From positions 4,559,501 through 4,623,500 of the forward strand of contig NZ_SAUH01000001.1 of the NCBI RefSeq assembly GCF_004193175.1: a DNA stretch of 64,000 bases, read 5' to 3'. This document shows, one piece after another, positions 61,577 through 64,000 of this stretch. The translations under genes were made by a program, and so were the position numbers. The stretch comes from Streptomyces sp. RFCAC02. Its GTDB lineage: Bacteria > Actinomycetota > Actinomycetes > Streptomycetales > Streptomycetaceae. Under the pieces are notes generated by a model. It ran no database searches. It was given only the letters and a program-made list of their open reading frames with translations, and was not told where the DNA came from. How positions within the stretch are numbered: the first letter of the stretch is position 1; every line of letters begins with the position of its first letter.

Positions 61577-62746
61577 ATGCCGTATTTCGATCACGCAGCC
61601 ACCACTCCGATGGTGCCCGAGGCCATCGCCGCGATGACCGCCCAGCTCACCGCGACCGGCAACGCCTCGGCCCTCCACGGCGCGGGACGGCGGGCCAGGC
61701 GCGTGGTCGAGGAGAGCCGCGAGTCCCTCGCCGCCGCGCTCGGCGCCCGCCCCGGCGAGATCGTCTTCACCTCCGGCGGCACCGAGGCCGACAACCTCGC
61801 CGTGAAGGGCCTGTACTGGTCCCGCCGCGCCGCCGACCCGCGCCGCGTCCGCGTCCTGTCGAGCCCGGTCGAGCACCACGCCGTCCTCGACGCCGTCCGG
61901 TGGCTCGCCGACCACGAGGGCGCCGCCGTCGAATGGCTGCCCGTCGACCCGTACGGCCGCGTCCACCCCGACGCCCTGCGGGAGGCGCTGGCCCGCGACC
62001 CCGACGGCACCGCGCTCGTCACCGTCATGTGGGCCAACAACGAGATCGGCACCGTCCAGCCCGTCGCCGAACTCGCCGCCGTCGCCGCCGAGTACGGCGT
62101 CCCCCTGCACTCCGACGCCGTCCAGGCCGTCGGCCAGCTCGACGTCGGCTTCGCCGCCTCGGGCGCCGCCGCGCTCTCCGTCTCCGGCCACAAGGTGGGC
62201 GGCCCGTACGGCATCGGCGCGCTGCTGCTCGGCCGTGACGTCACGCCCATGCCCGTCCTGCACGGCGGCGGCCAGGAACGGGACGTCCGCTCCGGGACCC
62301 TGGACGTGCCGGCCATCGCCGCGTTCGCCGCCGCAGCCGGGGCCGCCGTCGCGGGCCGCGACGCGTTCGCCCGCCGGGTCGGCGCCCTGCGCGACGACCT
62401 CGTCGCCGCCGTCACCGCCGCCGTGCCGGACGCCGTCCTCGGCGGCGACCCGGACCCGGCCGGGCGCCTCCCGGCCAACGCCCACTTCGCGTTCCCCGGC
62501 TGCGAGGGCGACGCCCTGCTCCTCCTCCTCGACGCGCAGGGCATCGAGTGCTCCACCGGCTCCGCCTGCACCGCCGGCGTCGCCCAGCCGAGCCACGTCC
62601 TGCTGGCCACCGGAGCGGGACCCGAACTGGCCCGCGGGACGCTGCGGTTCAGCCTCGGGCACACCACCACGGCCGACGACGTCGCCGCCGTCGCACGGGC
62701 CATCGGCCCCGTCGTCGAGCGGGCGCGCGCCGCCGGCCTGAGCTGA
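61577..62746 (+). CDS. Cysteine desulfurase
   Basis: 389-residue IscS/NifS-like PLP enzyme from ATG 61577 ([20 protein letters not shown]). Seen: [31 protein letters not shown]-lysine motif [12 protein letters not shown], and the catalytic-Cys loop [12 protein letters not shown] of the class I type. It supplies sulfur as persulfide. The next gene, mnmA, thiolates tRNA, and the 30-bp spacing suggests an operon, so its sulfur probably goes there first. Confidence 0.94.
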   Translation: MPYFDHAATTPMVPEAIAAMTAQLTATGNASALHGAGRRARRVVEESRESLAAALGARPGEIVFTSGGTEADNLAVKGLYWSRRAADPRRVRVLSSPVEHHAVLDAVRWLADHEGAAVEWLPVDPYGRVHPDALREALARDPDGTALVTVMWANNEIGTVQPVAELAAVAAEYGVPLHSDAVQAVGQLDVGFAASGAAALSVSGHKVGGPYGIGALLLGRDVTPMPVLHGGGQERDVRSGTLDVPAIAAFAAAAGAAVAGRDAFARRVGALRDDLVAAVTAAVPDAVLGGDPDPAGRLPANAHFAFPGCEGDALLLLLDAQGIECSTGSACTAGVAQPSHVLLATGAGPELARGTLRFSLGHTTTADDVAAVARAIGPVVERARAAGLS

Positions 62747-62776
62747 CCCGGCGGCGGCCCGTACCCTGGAGGCGCT

Positions 62777-63913
62777 ATGACTCTCACTCCCCGCGCCGGA
62801 CGCCCCCTGAAGGTCCTCGCCGCCATGTCGGGCGGCGTCGACTCCGCCGTCGCCGCGGCCCGCGCCGCCGAGGCCGGCCACGACGTGACCGGCGTCCACC
62901 TCGCGCTCTCCGCGAACCCGCAGTCGTTCCGCACCGGAGCCAGGGGCTGCTGCACGGTCGAGGACTCGCGCGACGCCCGCCGCGCGGCCGACGTCATCGG
63001 CATCCCCTTCTACGTCTGGGACCTCGCCGAACGCTTCCGGCAGGACGTGGTGGACGACTTCGTCGCCGAGTACGAGGCGGGCCGCACCCCCAACCCCTGC
63101 CTGCGGTGCAACGAGCGCATCAAGTTCGCCGCCCTCCTCGACCGGGCGCTCGCCCTCGGCTTCGACGCCGTCTGCACCGGCCACTACGCCACCGTCACCA
63201 CCGCACCGGACGGCACCCGCGAACTGCACCGCTCCGCCGACGCGGGCAAGGACCAGAGCTACGTCCTCGGCGTCCTGGACCAGCGGCAGCTCGCGCACGC
63301 CCTGTTCCCGCTCGGCGACACCCGCGCCACCAAGGACGAGATCCGCGCCGAGGCCGAGCGCCGGGGCCTCGCCGTCGCGCGGAAGCCCGACAGCCACGAC
63401 ATCTGCTTCATCGCCGACGGCGACACCCGGGGCTTCCTCGCCGGCCGCCTCGGCACCGCCGAGGGCGACATCCTCGACGAGGACGGCGAGAAGATCGGCA
63501 CGCACGACGGCGCGTACGGCTTCACGGTCGGGCAGCGGCGCGGCCTGCGCATCGGCCGCCCCGCGCCGGACGGCAAGCCCCGCTACGTCCTCGACATCTC
63601 GCCCGTCGCCAACACCGTCACGGTCGGCCCGGCCGAGGCGCTGGACGTCACCGTCCTCACCGCGATCCGCCCCCGCTGGTGCGGCGCCGCACCGGCCGGT
63701 CCCGCCGCGTACACGGCGCAGTTGCGCGCCCACGGCGGCGAGACGCCGGTGGTGGCCGAGCCGACCGACGGCGGGGAGGGGCTGCGGGTGCGGTTCGAGC
63801 GCCCGGTGCGCGGCGTCGCGCCCGGCCAGGCGGTCGTCCTGTACGACGGCACGCGCGTCGTCGGCTCGGCGACCATCGCCACGACCGAACGCGCCGGCGC
63901 CTCCCGCGTCTGA
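62777..63913 (+). CDS. mnmA: tRNA-specific 2-thiouridylase
   Basis: 378 residues from ATG 62777. The PP-loop is [30 protein letters not shown] and [12 protein letters not shown] hold the conserved segments with the catalytic Cys, and the ATP-site GHYAT and [10 protein letters not shown] follow. The C-terminal domain ends in [20 protein letters not shown]. It makes 2-thiouridine at wobble position 34 of Glu, Gln and Lys tRNAs using sulfur from the desulfurase upstream. Confidence 0.96.
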   Translation: MTLTPRAGRPLKVLAAMSGGVDSAVAAARAAEAGHDVTGVHLALSANPQSFRTGARGCCTVEDSRDARRAADVIGIPFYVWDLAERFRQDVVDDFVAEYEAGRTPNPCLRCNERIKFAALLDRALALGFDAVCTGHYATVTTAPDGTRELHRSADAGKDQSYVLGVLDQRQLAHALFPLGDTRATKDEIRAEAERRGLAVARKPDSHDICFIADGDTRGFLAGRLGTAEGDILDEDGEKIGTHDGAYGFTVGQRRGLRIGRPAPDGKPRYVLDISPVANTVTVGPAEALDVTVLTAIRPRWCGAAPAGPAAYTAQLRAHGGETPVVAEPTDGGEGLRVRFERPVRGVAPGQAVVLYDGTRVVGSATIATTERAGASRV

Positions 63914-63932
63914 CGGGCGCTCCCCGGGCCGC

Positions 63933-64000
63933 TCAGCCGGCGGGCGGCGGCGCCGGGGGGAGGTCCACCCGGTTCGCCAGGACGGGGACGGCCGCGCGCG
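63933..64000 (-). CDS. 3' end of an unknown gene (cut by window edge)
   Basis: A minus-strand frame ending TGA at 63933 reads [20 protein letters not shown] before it. Too short to identify. It converges with mnmA, with 19 bp between the stops. Confidence 0.4.
   Translation of the reverse strand, partial: RAAVPVLANRVDLPPAPPPAG

Noticed and set aside
61600-63733. N-terminal extension of the 60761-61504 amidase into a 990-aa protein
   Set aside because: The extension is antisense to the cysteine desulfurase and mnmA; Tat signal and RBS mark the real start.

Overview
This is a chromosomal window from a very GC-rich actinomycete, most likely Streptomyces or a close relative. The evidence is strong G/C third-position bias, frequent GTG starts, 4-nt ATGA/GTGA gene overlaps, an AfsR-type SARP regulator, a GlgE maltosyltransferase operon, DUF6233-like and SseB-type proteins, and a tandem glycine riboswitch. 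From memory, the gene order (pta, pfkA, glg genes, ABC pairs, gcv, opp, mnmA) resembles the core arm of Streptomyces chromosomes. I could not run a search to confirm this.

Layout. 0-2.2 kb: central carbon genes (partial pta, pfkA). 2.2-4.2 kb: two kilobases without a credible gene, filled with degenerate repeats built on a palindrome around AACGTT/ATCGTT, an internal ~130-bp duplication, and a broken ~200-bp copy of the 3' part of pfkA. 4.2-9.3 kb: a DrrAB-type ABC exporter convergent with an AfsR-like regulator. 9.3-15.4 kb: a GNAT acetyltransferase, a MerR regulator fused to a beta-sliding-clamp-like domain, a PLP dehydratase, an amidohydrolase and a frameshifted membrane protein. 15.4-23.3 kb: the glgE-treS-mak-glgB operon on the minus strand, which turns trehalose into branched alpha-glucan. 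23.9-29.7 kb: a five-gene peptide ABC importer. 29.8-42.6 kb: glgP (phosphorolysis), a heterodimeric ABC exporter, an anti-sigma-type ATPase, an MFS transporter, an L,D-transpeptidase lipoprotein and glgX (debranching). 42.6-46.4 kb: gcvT-gcvH under a tandem glycine riboswitch, divergent from two SseB-like paralogues. 46.5 kb: Dps. 47-51.3 kb: an accessory-looking island of small proteins around an XRE regulator. 51.5-64 kb: a FAD monooxygenase with a divergent TetR/NAD-epimerase pair, small hypotheticals including a gene with an SOS-box-like site, a phosphohydrolase gene split by a MITE, two amidases, an ECF sigma module, a cysteine desulfurase and mnmA.

How the genes work together. GlgE, TreS, Mak and GlgB build alpha-glucan. 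GlgP and GlgX break it down, and PfkA and Pta carry the carbon onward, so much of the window serves storage carbohydrate and overflow metabolism. Cysteine desulfurase and MnmA form a tRNA 2-thiolation pair.

Cautions. Three genes (14394-15415, mak, gcvT) each carry one apparent -1 shift at a G/C run. I read these as probable sequence or assembly errors. The AACGTT palindrome recurs in four gene-free clusters (2.3-4.1, 10.0-10.4, 11.9-12.0 and 42.7-42.8 kb) and is the main unexplained structure in the window.
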